Positions 1-8,710 of a DNA stretch of 64,000 nucleotides are shown in pieces. The stretch covers positions 1 through 64,000 of the forward strand of contig NZ_CAADXO010000017.1 in NCBI RefSeq assembly GCF_900753045.1, written 5' to 3'. Position 1 is the first letter of the stretch, and every line of letters starts with the position of its first letter. This stretch comes from an uncultured Phascolarctobacterium sp. Its GTDB lineage: Bacteria > Bacillota > Negativicutes > Acidaminococcales > Acidaminococcaceae. A program made the position numbers and the translations under genes. The notes beneath the pieces were generated by a model that had not been told where the DNA came from, did no database searches, and worked only from the letters and a program-made list of their open reading frames with translations.

Positions 1-739
1 ACAGACGATCCAGGCAGCCAGCTTCTTTGAACAGGTTACCAAGCATCAGCATACCAATCAGAGCGGTTACGGAAGGTAACAGCAGAGAAATAACGATGGT
101 GCACATGATTGGGAAAGCAACCTTTTCAAAGTGAGAAACCGGACGCAGCTGTTGCATAACGATCTTACGATCTGCTTCAGTGGTGAACAGTTTCATGATA
201 GGAGGCTGAATCAGCGGAACCAAAGACATGTAGGAGTATGCAGCAACTGCAATTGCACCTAACAGCTGAGGAGCCATTTTAGCAGCCAGGTAGATGGAAG
301 TCGGGCCGTCAGCACCACCGATGATGCCGATAGCAGCAGCTTCTTGTACGGTGAAGCCAAGCAGCATAGCGCCCAGCAGAGCTACGAATACACCGCCCTG
401 TGCAGCAGCGCCCAGGAGCAGGGTTTTCGGGTTAGCCAGCAGAGGACCAAAGTCGGTCATAGCGCCTACGCCCAAGAAGATCAACGGAGGGAATACTTCG
501 TGGTGAATACCATACATGATAACGGACATAACACCAGGTTCTTCGAAACCGTTTTTAGGAATGTTAGCAAGAATACAACCGAATGCGATCGGGGACAGCA
601 GCAAAGGTTCGAAACCTTTACCAATAGCCATATAAAGCAGAACCAGACCTACAACGATCATGATTACGTGACCGCCAGTCAAAGCGGAGAAACCGGAATC
701 TGCCCATACGGAAGACAAAGCAACGAGAAATGCTTCCAT
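1..739 (-). CDS. mmdB: Na+-translocating decarboxylase beta subunit, partial (runs off the left edge)
   Basis: This is the membrane subunit that couples decarboxylation of carboxybiotin to Na+ export. The start is the ATG at 739, preceded by a GGGAGG ribosome binding site; about 246 N-terminal residues are visible before the window ends, against roughly 370-430 for the family. The translation is strongly hydrophobic with several membrane spans and carries the family signature IGGADGPTSIYL in the membrane region that forms the Na+/biotin site in OadB, GcdB and MmdB. It is the last visible gene of the alpha-delta-gamma-beta cluster, so methylmalonyl-CoA is the likely substrate system. On sequence alone the beta subunits of oxaloacetate, glutaconyl-CoA and methylmalonyl-CoA pumps are hard to separate; the assignment rests on the mutase and epimerase next door. 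Confidence 0.9.
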   Translation of the reverse strand, partial: MEAFLVALSSVWADSGFSALTGGHVIMIVVGLVLLYMAIGKGFEPLLLSPIAFGCILANIPKNGFEEPGVMSVIMYGIHHEVFPPLIFLGVGAMTDFGPLLANPKTLLLGAAAQGGVFVALLGAMLLGFTVQEAAAIGIIGGADGPTSIYLAAKMAPQLLGAIAVAAYSYMSLVPLIQPPIMKLFTTEADRKIVMQQLRPVSHFEKVAFPIMCTIVISLLLPSVTALIGMLMLGNLFKEAGCLDRL

Positions 740-766
740 TTAATATCCTCCCAATTTTCAATTTGT

Positions 767-795
767 GGAAGGGGCTCTGCGAAAAGCCCCCTCCA
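767..795 (-). promoter_or_regulatory. Hairpin between mmdC and mmdB
   Basis: A GC-rich inverted repeat (GGGGCT at 771-776 with AGCCCC at 785-790, extended by GGA/TCC) sits between the gamma and beta subunit genes. No T-tract follows it in the direction of transcription, so it is more likely an mRNA processing/stability element or partial attenuator than a full terminator. Confidence 0.45.
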
Positions 796-846
796 AAGAT
801 CAAGGGTATTTAAGACTTACTGATATTGCGAACTATCGAGTAAGAA

Positions 847-1218
847 TTAGAGAACGATCATAACGTCGCCGGTAGCAACAGTTTGACCTGCGGAAACGCG
901 AACGTCGGAAACAGTGCCATCAGCCGGAGCCATGATTTCGTTTTGCATTTTCATAGCTTCCAGAATCAGCAGAACGTCGCCGGATTTAACAGCGTCGCCA
1001 GCTTTTACGTTAACGGACAGAACTTTGCCCGGCATAGGAGCGGAAACGGTGGTTGCACCAGCAGCAACCGGAGCAGCAGCTTTCGGAGCCGGAGCCGGAG
1101 CAGCTTTCGGAGCCGGAGCAGCTTTCGGAGCAGCTTTCGGAGCGGAAGCAACAACGCCTGCTTCTTCAACTTCAACTTCGTATGCGGTACCATTTACGGT
1201 GATAGTATACTTTTTCAT
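847..1218 (-). CDS. mmdC: Biotin carboxyl carrier subunit of methylmalonyl-CoA decarboxylase (gamma)
   Basis: This 123-residue protein carries CO2 as carboxybiotin from the carboxyltransferase to the membrane pump. The N-terminus (1-20) is a short beta domain, residues 22-58 are an Ala/Pro/Lys linker of repeated KAAP units, and the C-terminal 60 residues are a biotinyl domain with EAMKM; the biotinylated lysine is about residue 90, 34 residues from the C-terminus as expected. A GGAGG site precedes the ATG. The flexible Ala-Pro linker is typical of free biotin carriers of Na+-pump decarboxylases. It lies between the delta and beta genes. The same fold occurs in acetyl-CoA carboxylase AccB, but the linker and the neighbours favour MmdC. 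Confidence 0.93.
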   Translation of the reverse strand: MKKYTITVNGTAYEVEVEEAGVVASAPKAAPKAAPAPKAAPAPAPKAAAPVAAGATTVSAPMPGKVLSVNVKAGDAVKSGDVLLILEAMKMQNEIMAPADGTVSDVRVSAGQTVATGDVMIVL

Positions 1219-1273
1219 GGATATAATCCTCCTTAAAATCTCGTTTTTTAATTAAAATTGCAAACTATATGCA

Positions 1274-1624
1274 TTAGAAGCATTCTTTACGAACGCTAAT
1301 AGCTTCAACACGACTGCTTACAGTCCATGCAGATTTAGCATCAATACGACGTACGCAAGCGATTTGGTCTGCGCTAACGCCGCAAGCTGCTACTGCTGCA
1401 GCGATAACAGCGATAATTTCGCTATCATCTTGAGCTGCTGCAACCGGAGCTGCAGCGGGAGCTGCTGCCGGTGTAGGAGCTACTGCCGGTTTAGCAACTT
1501 TTTTTTTAGTCGGATCGATAACTTGGAGTAAGTTCATCAATACGCCCAGAGCGATCAGTACGCCGAATACGATGGTCATATTGATTAAAGCAATCAACCA
1601 AGGATTAGTAGTAACAGGACCCAT
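1274..1624 (-). CDS. mmdD: Na+-pump decarboxylase delta subunit (OadG/MmdD family)
   Basis: A 116-residue single-pass membrane protein with one span at about residues 9-30, followed by a basic stretch (DPTKKK), an Ala/Pro linker and a small acidic C-terminal domain. In Veillonella and Propionigenium enzymes this subunit anchors and assembles the alpha subunit onto the beta subunit. Its position directly after the alpha gene and before the biotin carrier matches the order A-D-C-B. A separate epsilon subunit, present in Veillonella, is not visible here. Sequence conservation in the family is low, so the call leans on topology and context. Confidence 0.85.
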   Translation of the reverse strand: MGPVTTNPWLIALINMTIVFGVLIALGVLMNLLQVIDPTKKKVAKPAVAPTPAAAPAAAPVAAAQDDSEIIAVIAAAVAACGVSADQIACVRRIDAKSAWTVSSRVEAISVRKECF

Positions 1625-1684
1625 TTATTTCACCTCATCTTATCTTAAAATAGGTTGTTTAAGCACTAAGCAACTGCTTGTGAA

Positions 1685-3211
1685 TTACAAAGGAATGTTG
1701 CCGTGGCGTTTTGCCGGACGGGTTTCGCGTTTGCTTTCCAGCATTTGCAGAGCGTTGATGATGGTGGGACGAGTATTTTTCGGTTCGATAACCATGTCAA
1801 CCATGCCGCGCATTGCTGCTTGGTACGGAGTAGCGAAGTTGTCGATGTACTCTTTAGTCTTAGCTTCAACATCAGGATCTTTACGGAAGATGATGTTAGC
1901 AGCACCAGCAGGACCCATAACTGCGATTTCAGCAGTCGGCCATGCGATAACTTGGTCAGCGCCCAGGTCTTGAGAGCACATTGCCAGGTAGGAACCGCCG
2001 TAAGCTTTACGGGTAACCAGAGTGATTTTAGGAACAGTTGCTTCAGAGTAAGCATACAGCATCTTAGCGCCGTGACGGATAATGCCGCCGTATTCTTGGT
2101 TGCAGCCAGGCAGGAAGCCAGGAACGTCAACCAGGTTCAGCAGAGGAATGCCGAAAGCGTCGCAGAAGCGGATGAAACGAGCGGATTTATCGGAAGCGTT
2201 GATATCCAGGCAGCCAGCCATAACTTTCGGTTGGTTAGCAATGATACCTACGGTTTGACCATCCATACGAGCGAAGCAAGTGATGATGTTGGTTGCCCAG
2301 TATTTTTGGTTTTCATAGAATTCGCCGTTATCTACGATAGATCTGATTACATCATACATATCGTAAGCTTGGTTGGAGTTGTCCGGCAGCAGAGTGTTCA
2401 GGCTGTCGTCGGTACGCATCGGGTCATCACCAGTCTCTACGATCGGAGCACCTTCAACGTTGTTGGAAGGCAGGAAGGAGAGCAGGTAACGGATTTGTTG
2501 CAGGCAGTCTTCGTCGTTTTCAGCAGCGAAGTGAGCAACACCAGAAGTGCTGTTGTGGGTCATAGCGCCACCCAGTTGTTCTTGGGTTACATCTTCACCG
2601 GTAACGGATTTAACTACTGCAGGGCCGGTAATGAACATTTTGGAAGTGTTCTTTACCATGTAGATGAAGTCGGTCAGTGCCGGGCTGTATACAGCGCCGC
2701 CAGCGGAAGGACCCATAATTGCAGAAATCTGAGGAACTACGCCGGAAGCAATGGTGTTCTCGAAGAAGATTTTACCATAGCCAGCCAGAGCGTCGATAGC
2801 TTCTTGGATACGAGCACCGCCGGAATCGTTCAGGCCAACCAGCGGAGCACCCATTTTCAGTGCCAGGCGTTGTACTTTAACGATTTTAGCAGCATGCATT
2901 TCGCCGAGGGAGCCACCTTCAACGGTGAAGTCCTGTGCGAATACATAAACCAGACGGCCATCGATAGTGCCGTAACCGGTGGTTACGCCTTCACCAGGCA
3001 GTTCTTTCTTTTCTTGACCGAAGTTGTAGCAACGATGACGTACAAAACGGTCGAGTTCTACGAAGGAACCTTCGTCGAGGAGAGCAGCGATTCTTTCACG
3101 AGCAGTCATTTTGCCGGATTCATGTTGTTTAGCAACACGTTTTTCGCCACCAGCAGCCAGAATTACTTCGGCTTTTTTGAGCATTTTCTCAATTTTTTCT
3201 TGAGTAGACAA
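1685..3211 (-). CDS. mmdA: Methylmalonyl-CoA decarboxylase alpha subunit (carboxyltransferase)
   Basis: A 508-residue carboxyltransferase of the crotonase-like family that moves the carboxyl group of (S)-methylmalonyl-CoA to biotin, giving propionyl-CoA. Visible signatures are GGSLGEMHAAKI in the N-terminal half, LNDSGGARIQEA, SAGGAVYSPALTDF, and in the second half GFLPGCNQEYGGIIRHGAKM and GPAGAANIIF, which match propionyl-CoA carboxylase beta/MmdA proteins. The start is a TTG at 3211 with a GGAGG site 8 nt upstream (TTG-TCT-ACT-CAA). Without neighbours it could be a PccB, but the delta, gamma and beta pump subunits follow immediately, making it the alpha subunit of the Na+ pump. Confidence 0.95.
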   Translation of the reverse strand: MSTQEKIEKMLKKAEVILAAGGEKRVAKQHESGKMTARERIAALLDEGSFVELDRFVRHRCYNFGQEKKELPGEGVTTGYGTIDGRLVYVFAQDFTVEGGSLGEMHAAKIVKVQRLALKMGAPLVGLNDSGGARIQEAIDALAGYGKIFFENTIASGVVPQISAIMGPSAGGAVYSPALTDFIYMVKNTSKMFITGPAVVKSVTGEDVTQEQLGGAMTHNSTSGVAHFAAENDEDCLQQIRYLLSFLPSNNVEGAPIVETGDDPMRTDDSLNTLLPDNSNQAYDMYDVIRSIVDNGEFYENQKYWATNIITCFARMDGQTVGIIANQPKVMAGCLDINASDKSARFIRFCDAFGIPLLNLVDVPGFLPGCNQEYGGIIRHGAKMLYAYSEATVPKITLVTRKAYGGSYLAMCSQDLGADQVIAWPTAEIAVMGPAGAANIIFRKDPDVEAKTKEYIDNFATPYQAAMRGMVDMVIEPKNTRPTIINALQMLESKRETRPAKRHGNIPL

Positions 3212-3255
3212 ATCTTACACCTCCATCATTATTGGGAGAACAAATTTATACACAG

Positions 3256-3290
3256 ATGCTGAAGATATATCACTTGTATATCTCCAGCAT
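3256..3290 (-). promoter_or_regulatory. Hairpin between mce and mmdA
   Basis: A 14-bp inverted repeat (3256-3269 with 3277-3290, 7-nt loop). The single non-Watson-Crick position is a G-U wobble in the minus-strand transcript but an A-C mismatch in the plus-strand transcript, so the structure fits leftward transcription. There is no run of T after it; it could partially terminate, or separate the decarboxylase mRNA from the mutase/epimerase mRNA. Confidence 0.55.
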
Positions 3291-3345
3291 TATGTAGCTT
3301 AAATTATGGGACCTTAAATCGCTTTGAATCTACGCAACTAATAAA

Positions 3346-3777
3346 TTAGTCTTTGTAGGTTGCAGCCGGTTGGCACAGTTCGAGCAGCAGGCCAGCGGAT
3401 TTCGGATGAACGAAAGCAATTTTCATTTGGCCAGCACCGTTACGAGGAGCTTTGTCGATCATGCGAACGCCAGCTTCGGTCAGGTCAGCGATAGCTGCTT
3501 TGATGTCATCAACGCGCAGAGCCATATGTTGGATGCCAGGGCCGTTTTTAGCAATGTATTTGCCGATAGGACCATCGTTGTTTTCAGTGATATCAACAAG
3601 GAGCTCAATCAGGGTTTCGCCGCAGGGAACAAATACGGTAGCAACACCTTGTTCTTTAACTTCTTCAGTGCCGGTAGCTTTCAGGCCCAGTACCTCAGTG
3701 TAAATTTTTGCAGCTTCTTCCAAGGTACCAGCGCAAGCGATACCTACATGGTCAACACAAATAGTTTTGAATGCCAT
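3346..3777 (-). CDS. mce: Methylmalonyl-CoA epimerase
   Basis: A 143-residue glyoxalase/VOC-fold enzyme interconverting (R)- and (S)-methylmalonyl-CoA, the step between mutase and decarboxylase. The length is that of the family. Likely metal ligands are His10 (DHVGIA), His84 (GIQHMALRV) and Glu133 (LLLEL), matching the spacing of the Propionibacterium enzyme, and HPKSA near residue 124 is a common family motif. It starts at an ATG with an upstream GGAGG and lies between meaB and mmdA, so pathway and operon order agree. Confidence 0.95.
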   Translation of the reverse strand: MAFKTICVDHVGIACAGTLEEAAKIYTEVLGLKATGTEEVKEQGVATVFVPCGETLIELLVDITENNDGPIGKYIAKNGPGIQHMALRVDDIKAAIADLTEAGVRMIDKAPRNGAGQMKIAFVHPKSAGLLLELCQPAATYKD

Positions 3778-3812
3778 AATAAATTCCTCCTAAAATTGTT
3801 TTTATTGGTGGT

Positions 3813-4751
3813 TTATTTTAAAACCTTACCAACAATATCATCAACGACAGAGTACGGCTCAATCTCGCGGGACTGCATTTTAACAACCAGGTTGTCAAAT
3901 TCATCCGTTTGAATGACGTTCTTGTCGATGTAGCGATTTACATGGTCATTAAGCATAGCGGTAACCTCGTTTTTAATACGAGCTTTACGGATATCGTTTA
4001 ATTTACCACTCTCAATCAAATATGCCTTGTGTGCCTCAATAGAGTCCACAACAGCCTCTATACCTTCACCCTTGCTGGCAATGGTCCTGTTAATCGGAGG
4101 ACGCCAGCCAACATGTTCGGGATTTAATTCGAGCATCATCTCAATCTCAATGTTGAGCTTGTCTGTACCTTCACGATCAGCTTTGTTAATCGTGAACAGG
4201 TCACCGATTTCAAGTATACCTGCTTTAATAGCCTGGATATCGTCGCCCATGCCAGGAATTACTACTACCATAGTAGTATCTGCGGTCTTAACAATGTCAA
4301 CCTCAGATTGTCCTACGCCTACGGTTTCAACGATAATAACATCCATGCCGAAAGCATCCATTAATTTAACAGCGTCACCTGCTTTTTGGGACAGGCCGCC
4401 AAGACTGCCGCGTGTTGCCATAGAGCGTACGAAGATTCCTTCGTCTGCGGTCAGATCCATCATTCTGATACGGTCGCCTAAGATAGCGCCGCCAGAATAC
4501 GGGCTAGTGGGGTCAATTGCTACGATACCTACGGTCTTGCCGCGTTTACGGTATTCTTTAGCCAATTTATCAGTCAGAGTACTTTTACCAGCACCCGGAG
4601 GGCCGGTGATACCAATTACATAAGCATTACCAGTATGAGGATAAATCTCTGTCATAATTTTGACAGCATCATCGTATTCATTTTCAACAGCAGTGATTGC
4701 TTTAGATAATGCAAGACGAGAATGATTTAATAATTTATCTACTATTTCCAT
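3813..4751 (-). CDS. meaB: Methylmalonyl-CoA mutase-associated GTPase MeaB (ArgK family)
   Basis: A 312-residue G3E-family P-loop GTPase that chaperones loading and protection of the B12 cofactor on methylmalonyl-CoA mutase. The Walker A is GPPGAGKST at residues 50-58; AIDPTSPYSGGAILGDRIRM (switch region) and VETVGVGQSEVD are family signatures, and NKAD is the guanine-specificity motif. It sits between the mutase small subunit and the epimerase, the usual location. Older databases call this family LAO/AO transport ATPase (ArgK); the context excludes amino acid transport. Confidence 0.95.
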   Translation of the reverse strand: MEIVDKLLNHSRLALSKAITAVENEYDDAVKIMTEIYPHTGNAYVIGITGPPGAGKSTLTDKLAKEYRKRGKTVGIVAIDPTSPYSGGAILGDRIRMMDLTADEGIFVRSMATRGSLGGLSQKAGDAVKLMDAFGMDVIIVETVGVGQSEVDIVKTADTTMVVVIPGMGDDIQAIKAGILEIGDLFTINKADREGTDKLNIEIEMMLELNPEHVGWRPPINRTIASKGEGIEAVVDSIEAHKAYLIESGKLNDIRKARIKNEVTAMLNDHVNRYIDKNVIQTDEFDNLVVKMQSREIEPYSVVDDIVGKVLK

Positions 4752-4793
4752 AATTCACACCGCCTTGTTTTTGGATAGTGAATATTTTATAAG

Positions 4794-4818
4794 GCAAGCC
4801 GGGACAAACCCGGCTTGC
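4794..4818 (-). promoter_or_regulatory. Perfect 10-bp hairpin between the mutase small subunit gene and meaB
   Basis: GCAAGCCGGG (4794-4803) and CCCGGCTTGC (4809-4818) form an uninterrupted GC-rich stem with a 5-nt loop, immediately downstream of the mutase small subunit stop. Only a weak T-containing tail follows on the minus strand. It is likely a partial terminator or 3'-end stabiliser that lowers expression of meaB relative to the mutase. Confidence 0.55.
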
Positions 4819-4832
4819 TTTAAGGGATAGAA

Positions 4833-5222
4833 TTATTTTACGTTAGCGTTGATGAAATCAACAATTTTGCTGGTCGGGGTGCCCGGAGTGAATACTTCAG
4901 CAATGCCAGCAGCTTTCAGGCCAGGGATGTCAGCGTCAGGAATAACGCCGCCGCCGATAACCAGAACGTCGGTCAGGCCTTTTTCTTTCAGCAGTTCAAC
5001 TACTTTCGGGAAAAGGGTGTTGTGAGCGCCGGACAGCAGGGACAGTGCAACAACGTTTACGTCGTCTTGCAGAGCAGCTTCAGCGATTTGTTCCGGAGTC
5101 AGACGGATACCGGTGTAGATAACTTCAAAACCAGCGTCGCGCAGAGCACGAGCTACAACTTTAGCACCGCGGTCATGGCCATCCAGACCCGGTTTAGCAA
5201 CTAAAACTTTAACGTTAGCCAT
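4833..5222 (-). CDS. Methylmalonyl-CoA mutase, B12-binding small subunit
   Basis: This 129-residue protein is the cobalamin-binding Rossmann-like domain of methylmalonyl-CoA mutase encoded as a separate polypeptide. The base-off B12 motif DGHDRG is at residues 14-19, with His16 the expected cobalt ligand; SLLSGAH and the glycine-rich GGGVIPD are the other conserved loops. It follows the large subunit gene by about 37 nt. Split mutases are known in archaea and several anaerobes, whereas most bacteria carry the two domains fused. An accessory B12 domain for another mutase is unlikely given the direct adjacency. Confidence 0.93.
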   Translation of the reverse strand: MANVKVLVAKPGLDGHDRGAKVVARALRDAGFEVIYTGIRLTPEQIAEAALQDDVNVVALSLLSGAHNTLFPKVVELLKEKGLTDVLVIGGGVIPDADIPGLKAAGIAEVFTPGTPTSKIVDFINANVK

Positions 5223-5258
5223 TATAGTTTACCTCCGTATATTGGTTGTGTTTACAAA

Positions 5259-6908
5259 TTAGAGAGTGGTATGAGGTTGGTATTCACCGAATACTTTTCT
5301 CATAACGCCGCAGATTTCGCCTTCGGTTGCGTATGCACGAACTGCATCCAGAATCAGAGGCATCAGGTTTACATTTTCATCTGCGCAGCCAGCTTCCAAA
5401 GCAGCCAGTGCTTTTTCTACAGCAGCGTTGTCACGGCGAGCTTTCAGAGCAGCAATCTTTTCAGCTTGCAGCTTGCCTACAGAGCCGTCTACGCGCAGCA
5501 GGTTTTTCGGAGCTTCTTCTTCTTGAGTGAATTTGTTAACGCCAACGATGATACGGTCGCCTTTTTCGATTTCCATCTGCCATTTGTAAGCAGAGTCTTG
5601 GATTTCTTTTTGGATGTAGCCTTTAGCGATAGCTTCAGGAGCGCCACCGATTTCGTCAATTTTCTTAATGTATTCCCAAGCTTCAGCTTCGATCTTGTCG
5701 GTCAGAGCTTCTACATAGTAGGAGCCGCCCAACGGATCAACGGTGTCAGCCAGGCCGGATTCGTAAGCAACGATTTGTTGGGTACGCAGAGCGATGGTTA
5801 CAGACTCAGTGGTCGGCAGTGCCAAAGCTTCGTCTTTGGAGTTGGTGTGCAGGGATTGAGTACCACCCATTACAGCAGCAGCAGTTTGCAGAGCAACACG
5901 AACGATGTTGTTGTTCGGTTGTTGAGCGGTCAGCATGGAGCCAGCGGTTTGGGTATGTACACGCAGCATCATGGATTTCGGTTTTTTAGCACCGAAACGC
6001 TCTTTCATAACTTTGGACCATACACGACGGGAAGCACGGAATTTAGCAACTTCTTCGAGTACGTTGTTATGAGCATTCCAGAAGAAGGACAGACGGCCTG
6101 CAAATGCGTCAACGTCCAAACCAGCTTTGATAGCAGCTTCTACATAAGCGATACCATCAGCAATGGTGAATGCGATTTCCTGAGAAGCGGTGGAACCAGC
6201 TTCACGGATATGGTAACCGGAAATGGAAATGGTGTTCCACAGCGGTACGTTCTTGGAGCAATATTCAAAAATGTTGGTGATCAAACGCATGGACGGTTTC
6301 GGCGGGAAAATGTAAGTGCCGCGAGCAGCATACTCTTTCAGAATATCGTTCTGAATGGTACCACGCAGTTTGTCAGCGGAAACGCCTTGTTTCTCAGCTA
6401 CTGCAATGTACATAGCCAGCAGTACGGAAGCAGGAGCGTTGATGGTCATAGAAGTGGATACTTTATCCAGGGAAATTTGGTCGAACAGGATTTCCATGTC
6501 AGCCAGGGAGTCAATAGCTACGCCTACTTTACCAACTTCGCCTTCAGCCATCGGATCGGTGGAATCATAACCGATCTGGGTCGGCAGGTCGAATGCGCAG
6601 GACAGGCCGGAACCACCGTTAGCCAGCAGGTAACGATAACGTTTGTTGGATTCTTCAGCGGTGGAGAAACCAGCGTACATACGCATGGTCCAGAAACGGC
6701 CACGATACATGGTCGGTTGAACACCACGGGTGTAAGGATATTCACCGGGGAAGCCCAGTTTAGTCATGTAGTCAAAGTTTTCACCAAGATCTACCGGGGT
6801 GTACAGTCTGTTAGGAACCAGGTTTGCGCGTTCAGGGTTTTTTACCAGTTTAGCTTCAACTTCAGCATGATATTTCTCTAAACCGGCTTTAATTTCTTCA
6901 AATGCCAT
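5259..6908 (-). CDS. Methylmalonyl-CoA mutase, large (catalytic TIM-barrel) subunit
   Basis: It catalyses the radical rearrangement of succinyl-CoA to (R)-methylmalonyl-CoA together with the B12 subunit encoded next. The start is placed at the ATG at 6908 (MAFEEIKAG), which has AAGGAGG 8 nt upstream; an in-frame extension to 7007 has no such site and reads through a structured intercistronic region. The product is then 549 residues. Motifs include the substrate-binding TMYRGRFWTMRMYAGF, DLPTQIGYDSTDP, SISGYHIREAGSTA and RVHTQTAG. The C-terminus ends with no B12-binding domain, confirming the split arrangement. Confidence 0.95.
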   Translation of the reverse strand: MAFEEIKAGLEKYHAEVEAKLVKNPERANLVPNRLYTPVDLGENFDYMTKLGFPGEYPYTRGVQPTMYRGRFWTMRMYAGFSTAEESNKRYRYLLANGGSGLSCAFDLPTQIGYDSTDPMAEGEVGKVGVAIDSLADMEILFDQISLDKVSTSMTINAPASVLLAMYIAVAEKQGVSADKLRGTIQNDILKEYAARGTYIFPPKPSMRLITNIFEYCSKNVPLWNTISISGYHIREAGSTASQEIAFTIADGIAYVEAAIKAGLDVDAFAGRLSFFWNAHNNVLEEVAKFRASRRVWSKVMKERFGAKKPKSMMLRVHTQTAGSMLTAQQPNNNIVRVALQTAAAVMGGTQSLHTNSKDEALALPTTESVTIALRTQQIVAYESGLADTVDPLGGSYYVEALTDKIEAEAWEYIKKIDEIGGAPEAIAKGYIQKEIQDSAYKWQMEIEKGDRIIVGVNKFTQEEEAPKNLLRVDGSVGKLQAEKIAALKARRDNAAVEKALAALEAGCADENVNLMPLILDAVRAYATEGEICGVMRKVFGEYQPHTTL

Positions 6909-7171
6909 TCTCAAATCCTCCTTAAAATATTTGTGTTTCATATTTCGGATTGGACGGTTCCGAAATGATGGTGAGAGTGTTCCGTCTATGACGGCTATAT
7001 ATGGCAAAGTCTAGGGTGAGACTTCGTCAACTAAGTTTATTTGACAAAACCTTGGGTAAAGCTTTGTCTATGTATACCTGCCGGCGGGAATCTCACCCAC
7101 CGGCAAGCACATTACATAGTTTAACCTATTTTGCAAAACTTAACAAGGGGTTTCGCAAAGTTTTTTTAAAA
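6909..7171 (-). promoter_or_regulatory. Structured intercistronic region upstream of the mutase
   Basis: This 263-nt gap between the CoA transferase stop and the mutase start holds at least three inverted repeats: 7130-7159 (10-bp arms, one wobble), 7079-7105 (10-bp arms TGCCGG... with a G-U wobble favouring the minus-strand RNA) and 6942-6966 (8-bp arms). A GGTGAGA-like word recurs on the plus strand at about 6974 and 7014. None of the stems has a proper T-tract. It may separate mRNA segments or form a leader for the mutase part. No cobalamin (B12-box) riboswitch core was recognised. Confidence 0.45.
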
Positions 7172-8710
7172 TTATTTACCTTCAACCATGCCTTCCATGG
7201 AACCGGTTTCAGCAAACAGTTTGTAGCAATCGAATGCTTCTGCCAGGATGTGCGGGGTTTGGCTGTTGCCGCAAGCTTCGCAAGCGCGTTTGAAGTAATC
7301 ATACAGCCAAGGTTGATATTTCGGGTTAGCGATCTGATCGATGATGATCGGAGCTTTTTCTTTCGGGCTCAGGCCACGCAGGTCAGCAACGCCACGTTCG
7401 GAAACGATAACGTCAACGTCCAGAGTAGCATGGTCGATATGGCTGCAGAACGGAACTACGGAAGAAATCTTGCCGCCTTTTGCCAGGGAGTTGGTGAAGA
7501 ATACGGTCAGGTAGCCGTTACGAGCGAAGTCGCCGGAACCACCAACGCCGTTCATCAGCTTGGTGCCGCAAACATGAGTGGAGTTTACGTTACCATAGAT
7601 ATCAACTTCAATAGCGGTGTTCATTGCGATTACGCCGATACGACGAGCAACTTCAGGGCTGTTGGAGATTTCTTGCGGACGGAGCAGCAAATATTTTTTG
7701 TAGAAGTCTACGTTCTCGTAGAATTTCTTTTGGCACTCAGGAGACGGAGTCAGAGCGGTACCGGAAGCAACGCGGAGTTTGCCAGCGTCGATCAGGTCGA
7801 ACATACCATCTTGAATAACCTCAGTGTAAACGGTCAGGTCTTCGAAATCGGAGTTAACCAGACCATTGATAACTGCGTTAGCAACGGAGCCTACGCCAGA
7901 TTGCAGCGGCAGCAGGTTTTTCGGCAGACGGCCTTCTTTAACTTCGTTTTTCAGGAAGTTAACGAGGTTAGCGCCCATATGTTTAGCGTCGTCGTCGATT
8001 TCGCCCAGCGGACGAACGATGTCAGGACGGTCGCAAGGAACTACTGCAACGATTTTTTCTACTTCGCAAGGAATGTAGGTGGTACCGATGCGGTCTTCCG
8101 GAGCGGTGATAGGAATCGGTTGACGATTCGGGGGATCCAGAGGAATATAGGAATCATGCATGCCTTCCAGGCCTACCGGTTGAGTGGTGTTAACTTCAAC
8201 GATAACCTTTTTAGCGCCAGCTACATAAGAGGAGCTGTTGCCCATGGAAGTGGTCGGGATCAGGCCTACTTTGCCATCGCCGAGGTCGTTGATTTTGCAA
8301 ACTTCAACGATTGCAACATCCGGACCGGTCGGGCGGCCAGCCATGAAGCCATAGCGAACCATTTGAGCCATGTGAGACAGATGAATATCAGCGTATTTTA
8401 CTTTACCAGCGTTGATAGCTTTACGCATGGTGCCGTTGGTCTGGTAAGGCAGACGACGGTCAATGATGTCAGCTTCAACCATTGCTTGGTCGATTTCAGG
8501 ACCAACAGATGCGCCAGTCCAAACGTTAACTTTGAAAGGAGTTTTTTTGCCCTTTTCAGCAAGAGCCAGAGGAACAGCTTTCGGATAGCCAGACGGGGTA
8601 AAACCGCTGACACCTAAATTGTCACCATCTTTTACGAATTCTGCAGCAGCTTCAGCGCTCATCACTTTGTCAGCTACTACGTCACAAATGCGATCTTTAA
8701 TATCGATCAT
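7172..8710 (-). CDS. Succinate/propionyl-CoA (acetyl-CoA):CoA transferase, Cat1/ScpC family
   Basis: A 512-residue class I CoA transferase of the acetyl-CoA hydrolase/transferase family. In this setting it would take CoA from propionyl-CoA (or acetyl-CoA) to activate succinate, closing the succinate-to-propionate cycle. Visible features are GVSGFTPSGYPKAVP near residue 34, GNSSSYVAGAKKVI, AIEVDIYGNVNSTHV, which carries the probable catalytic glutamate, and NGVGGSGDFARNGYL. It is the first gene of the cluster with a long leader upstream. The family includes succinyl-CoA:acetate, butyrate and 4-hydroxybutyrate transferases, so substrate choice is inferred from context. Confidence 0.9.
   Translation of the reverse strand: MIDIKDRICDVVADKVMSAEAAAEFVKDGDNLGVSGFTPSGYPKAVPLALAEKGKKTPFKVNVWTGASVGPEIDQAMVEADIIDRRLPYQTNGTMRKAINAGKVKYADIHLSHMAQMVRYGFMAGRPTGPDVAIVEVCKINDLGDGKVGLIPTTSMGNSSSYVAGAKKVIVEVNTTQPVGLEGMHDSYIPLDPPNRQPIPITAPEDRIGTTYIPCEVEKIVAVVPCDRPDIVRPLGEIDDDAKHMGANLVNFLKNEVKEGRLPKNLLPLQSGVGSVANAVINGLVNSDFEDLTVYTEVIQDGMFDLIDAGKLRVASGTALTPSPECQKKFYENVDFYKKYLLLRPQEISNSPEVARRIGVIAMNTAIEVDIYGNVNSTHVCGTKLMNGVGGSGDFARNGYLTVFFTNSLAKGGKISSVVPFCSHIDHATLDVDVIVSERGVADLRGLSPKEKAPIIIDQIANPKYQPWLYDYFKRACEACGNSQTPHILAEAFDCYKLFAETGSMEGMVEGK

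Noticed and set aside
5271..6881. Long plus-strand open frame (536 codons) opposite the mutase gene
   Set aside because: Antisense shadow of a strongly biased coding sequence; no ribosome site, low-complexity translation and no family similarity. The same applies to the plus-strand frames opposite mmdA and the CoA transferase.
7079..7105. GGTGAGATTCCCGCCGGC stretch resembling part of an FMN (RFN) riboswitch
   Set aside because: Only one short block matches; the flanking conserved arms, and the second conserved helix pair, are missing and the position is inside an operon next to B12-pathway genes.
6909..7171. Cobalamin riboswitch before the B12-dependent mutase
   Set aside because: Looked for because of the gene's cofactor, but no B12-box or receptor core was seen.
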